Source: JAVZLH01 sp038883475 (GTDB lineage Archaea > Thermoproteota > Bathyarchaeia > Bathyarchaeales > Bathycorpusculaceae). From it: 26,982 nucleotides of DNA. Positions 24,383-26,982 of the stretch are shown one piece after another. Made by a program: the position numbers and the translations under genes. The notes under the pieces are model-generated. The model was not told the DNA's origin and searched no databases. It worked only from the letters and a program-made list of their open reading frames with translations. The stretch lies in NCBI GenBank assembly GCA_038883475.1, contig JAVZMA010000020.1, forward strand, positions 1 to 26,982. Reading direction: 5' to 3'. The stretch's first letter is position 1. Each line of letters begins with the position of its first letter.

Positions 24383-24796
24383 CTAAATAAACTCCGAGGG
24401 AACTTTGCTTGCGGTTTTCACAAGCTCTGAAGCCGCCTTTGTGTAACGCATAACTTTTGCCATGTTCCCCGACAACTTGAACTTGCGCATGAGCAAACTC
24501 TGGATTGGATCTAGCTGACCCATTATCAGCTTCTTCCAATTTGAATATGGCCCTTCATATACAAACGCGGCTTTTTTAGTCTCTCTGTTTGGCACCATGT
24601 AGGCGTCCCGGCATTTGCCATGCCAAAGATCCACATAAAAAACCATCTCTTTATTCAAGCCTTCGTCGGGCGTTACAATGAAGAGAAAGTCGCCCTCCCA
24701 GTCTTTTGCAGCCTCCTCATAAGCCTTGTTCCTGTTAAGCTCTTCTTTGAAGGCTTTAATCCATTCCTCGCTTGGAAACTTATACTTCTTTTCCAT
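24383..24796 (-). CDS. SCP2 sterol-carrier-like domain protein
   Basis: A 137-residue protein consisting of one SCP2 domain: N-terminal FPSEEWIKAFKEELNRNKAYEEAAKDWEGDFLFIV, a central beta sheet with VFYVDLWHGKCRDAYMV and AAFVYEGPYSNWKKLIMGQLDPIQSLLMRKFKLSGNMAKVMRYTKAASELVKTA. The hydrophobic tunnel of this fold holds acyl-CoA or lipids. Archaeal members often lie beside acyl-CoA or alcohol metabolism genes, as here next to an alcohol dehydrogenase. No membrane segment. A direct enzymatic role is unlikely. Confidence 0.87.
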   Translation of the reverse strand: MEKKYKFPSEEWIKAFKEELNRNKAYEEAAKDWEGDFLFIVTPDEGLNKEMVFYVDLWHGKCRDAYMVPNRETKKAAFVYEGPYSNWKKLIMGQLDPIQSLLMRKFKLSGNMAKVMRYTKAASELVKTASKVPSEFI

Positions 24797-24902
24797 ACGT
24801 TGACACCACTATTTAGTGAATCTATGTTGACATATAAGCCTTTAAGAAACCCGTTTGTTTACCGTGTTTTTACACCATTCTGGAGTGCCCAGTCTTCGCG
24901 TT

Positions 24903-26282
24903 TCATTGTCTATTAACCATCATAGGATATTGTACACAAGCGACAATAGCATCCTTTCCATGAATCAATTGAGCCTTGCTTATAGCTTCTTCAACAGTTT
25001 CTGCTGGAGTAAAACCTAAACGTCGAACAAGTTGCTGTTCCTGCGCTCCAGCTATAAAAACCTGACCCACATTTCGCAGACGCCTAAGTGGATGCAGGGC
25101 AAGTATGCCATGAACTGGATGAAAAGCATTTTCAAAACGATATTTGGCTATATGATCTGTTCTTGCGGCGAATTTGTCAGCGTACTTTTGCATTATCTCA
25201 TTTGGGTCTAAGGTCTCTGTTAGAATGTGCTCCCATATTTCCGGATGCGTGGGGTGGTGAACGTTATCCCATTGATTTGGGCATGGAGTGGCTATTATTA
25301 CGCTGCACCCGGGTTTTCCAACAGCTTCAATCATTCCTCCTAAATATCCCAAGCCGGTGGATACAAGTGTCAATATAGGAGTCATGGAACCGAAAGCAGC
25401 GTATGGACTCCAGTTTGGAATGCCATAGCAGACGATGTCCGCCTTTTCCTGCAAAAGTTGCCTCCGCGGGGGCGTACGCGTCTTTAACAAGTTTAGCGCT
25501 TCCTTTCTAGTGGCGTCAACACTGCCAGCCCATATGCGGGCAACTTCAAAGGGATTCGCTAACAAAGTTTCGATTTTGAAAATTCTCTCGTGTCCAAGTT
25601 TAGATTCTACTAGTGCGCCCATCTCGTTCAGAATTTCGTGCATCTGGTTCTTGACAAGCGACATTGTCATAGTTTCCGGGGTGTGATGCCAGCGAATAGA
25701 ACGCCAAGTAGAAAGTCCTACGCATATGGATTTCCATCCACCATTGAAACCCGTGGAGACAGCGTTAACATAAACGGTGAGATCGGACTGCATAACTTTC
25801 CGGTTTATTTCAACATCATAGCCTGAAGAAGTCTTTCCGAGGTGTACAATGCCTTGCGGGTCTTCAGCATCATGACAAACAATTCTATTCCCGAAAGCTT
25901 GAACTATTGATGTTCCCAATATTGTTTCTAACTCGGAAAGACGGAACTTCCGGTGTAGGGCGTTAGCGCACAAAAGTGTGATTTGGCTTTTGCCGACGCC
26001 TATCTCCTTCAATTCCTCCAAAACTGTTGAAATGGCAATTTCCCAAACTGGCGCATAGCACGGAACTGTGGGGTCGTCAAAAGCTATGGTTATATTCCAA
26101 TCTGGCTTAACAAAGTCGCTTAAAGGCTTCGCATCAAGGGGGTTTCTTAAGGCTTCCACTGTAGCCTCCTTAAGATCAGGCGCAGGTTCGATAGGTATGT
26201 TGAATCCGGGCTTGATTACTTGCGTCGTTTCCGGCATGGTGACGTTTATCCATTCATCTCCGAAAACCAGCTCAACATTCAT
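24903..26282 (-). CDS. LarA-like (lactate racemase homologue) protein
   Basis: A 459-residue protein of the nickel-pincer-nucleotide LarA superfamily. The N-terminal domain has FDDPTVP at 68-74 in place of the DDxTRP motif, ANALHR (H110) matching the first catalytic His, and GFNGGWK with K184, the lysine that carries the cofactor in LarA. The second catalytic His (expected at about 174) is Ala in this alignment from memory, and H199/H200 are present at the nickel-ligand position. The C-terminal domain is normal in size. Cofactor-synthesis genes larB, larC and larE are not in the window. Reaction unknown: probably racemisation or epimerisation of a 2-hydroxy acid or sugar acid. It is 29 nt downstream of the saccharopine-dehydrogenase-like gene. 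Confidence 0.85.
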   Translation of the reverse strand: MNVELVFGDEWINVTMPETTQVIKPGFNIPIEPAPDLKEATVEALRNPLDAKPLSDFVKPDWNITIAFDDPTVPCYAPVWEIAISTVLEELKEIGVGKSQITLLCANALHRKFRLSELETILGTSIVQAFGNRIVCHDAEDPQGIVHLGKTSSGYDVEINRKVMQSDLTVYVNAVSTGFNGGWKSICVGLSTWRSIRWHHTPETMTMSLVKNQMHEILNEMGALVESKLGHERIFKIETLLANPFEVARIWAGSVDATRKEALNLLKTRTPPRRQLLQEKADIVCYGIPNWSPYAAFGSMTPILTLVSTGLGYLGGMIEAVGKPGCSVIIATPCPNQWDNVHHPTHPEIWEHILTETLDPNEIMQKYADKFAARTDHIAKYRFENAFHPVHGILALHPLRRLRNVGQVFIAGAQEQQLVRRLGFTPAETVEEAISKAQLIHGKDAIVACVQYPMMVNRQ

Positions 26283-26311
26283 CTAACGCACCGTTTAGGC
26301 TTTGACGTTTA

Positions 26312-26982
26312 CTAGAGGGCTTCGATTTCTGTTTTAGCCAATTCTATTTTAATCTCTTTTTTAATGGCGTCCAGAAGCTTTTCAACATTTATTACGCCGG
26401 CTTCCGGCGGATAGACCCCTCCCTTAACATTTTCTGTTTTTGCAAGTTCCAAGGCAGCGAGCGCTGCAGGCAAGGCTGTGGCTTCAGTTGCGTCTTTACA
26501 AGCTATGCCATATCTGATAATGCGCTCCTTGCCTTCTTTAACGCCTCTAACAACTACCGCTAGGCCTAGGCCGGTCAACGCATAATCGCCTAAACGCTCA
26601 TAAAGAGGTCCAACCGACCTTTCTGTTTCTTCAGGGGGTGTTATTTCGGGAAGCGCCAAAGTTATGGCGACAGCGATGTCTCTAGCCCTAAACACGTGTT
26701 CTCTTACCTTTATCTCTTTAAGGCTTGTTAGGCCAAGAGTTGAAAACACTTTTGCAACATCGTTTAACTCCGAGGGCCAAACTCCTCCTTTGTTGCATAC
26801 GTTTTTTACTTTAATGTAGCGGGGTATAGTGACGGGTTCTGGGTGGCCTGCGTTAGCCACTTCCCATATACCTATTGGCTTTGGAAACTCGTAGTGTTCC
26901 GGTTCTGAAAGTGCCTGTACCATTACTTGTTCTCCATTTTTGTATGTTGGGATCATGCCTGTTATTGCGTGGAAATAGTGGT
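26312..26982 (-). CDS. Saccharopine-dehydrogenase-like protein, 5' part outside window
   Basis: The frame stays open to the right edge, upstream of the internal ATG at 26956 (it reads HYFHAITGMIPTYKNGE), so the gene is cut and at least 223 residues lie inside. IPTYKNGE, IGIWEVANAGHPEPVTIPRYI and VKNVCNKGGVWP are typical of the C-terminal domain of archaeal saccharopine dehydrogenase-like proteins. The N-terminal Rossmann fold is beyond the window. Function in this family ranges from lysine metabolism to unknown 2-amino or 2-hydroxy acid oxidation. It is likely co-transcribed with the LarA-like gene. Confidence 0.9.
   Translation of the reverse strand, partial: HYFHAITGMIPTYKNGEQVMVQALSEPEHYEFPKPIGIWEVANAGHPEPVTIPRYIKVKNVCNKGGVWPSELNDVAKVFSTLGLTSLKEIKVREHVFRARDIAVAITLALPEITPPEETERSVGPLYERLGDYALTGLGLAVVVRGVKEGKERIIRYGIACKDATEATALPAALAALELAKTENVKGGVYPPEAGVINVEKLLDAIKKEIKIELAKTEIEAL

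Overview
The window looks like a chromosomal segment of an uncultured archaeon of the TACK/Bathyarchaeia kind. The lineage call is inference from gene content and was not checked by a database search. Support includes the 3' end of an archaeal-type 16S rRNA, ribosomal protein L14e, Cbf5, a short archaeal PurA, a PyrB/PyrI aspartate carbamoyltransferase, an AbrB-PhoU regulator and a tungsten-type aldehyde:ferredoxin oxidoreductase. TATA-like boxes lie about 25-30 nt before inferred transcript starts, and GGTGA/GGAGG ribosome-binding sites match the 16S tail.

Layout. 1-699 is the 3' part of a 16S gene; no 23S or 5S follows. 834-2793 holds a small membrane/Cys-rich protein and divergently arranged pyrI and pyrB. 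2821-5028 encodes a winged-helix + ATP-cone + class III ribonucleotide-reductase-like protein that stops where the glycyl-radical loop should be. A tRNA-Pro(CGG), an HtrA-type protease, an MFS transporter, purA, a YkgJ-type protein, a two-gene operon of very small proteins, a YfcE-type phosphodiesterase and a 3-methyladenine DNA glycosylase follow, mostly on the minus strand. 11034-14918 is a plus-strand block: Mth938-like protein, M20 peptidase, L14e, cbf5 and an RsmC-like methyltransferase. Next come a DUF2798 protein, AbrB-PhoU, and an intron-containing tRNA-Ser(GGA) followed by what looks like the decayed tail of an integrase gene.

16910 to the end is a metabolic region: acyl-CoA synthetase, aldehyde:ferredoxin oxidoreductase, a VOC/epimerase-like protein, a saccharopine-dehydrogenase-like N-terminal remnant, an acetolactate-synthase-like ThDP enzyme, an iron-type alcohol dehydrogenase, an SCP2 protein, a LarA-like protein and a saccharopine-dehydrogenase-like protein running off the end. 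Together they suggest interconversion of alcohols, aldehydes, carboxylates/acyl-CoAs and 2-oxo/2-hydroxy acids (inference).

Most notable: (i) cbf5 is interrupted by a 22-nt insertion that folds as an archaeal bulge-helix-bulge intron and splits the codon of the predicted catalytic aspartate; its removal restores a 335-residue enzyme. (ii) The NrdD-like protein keeps the fold landmarks, ATP-cone and zinc ribbon but lacks the radical glycine and has a DNA-binding head, so it may be a nucleotide-sensing regulator. (iii) A 45-residue Cys-rich gene with a TTG start and a strong ribosome-binding site, easily missed by gene callers, lies just upstream of an 80-residue partner. No CRISPR array or complete insertion sequence was seen.
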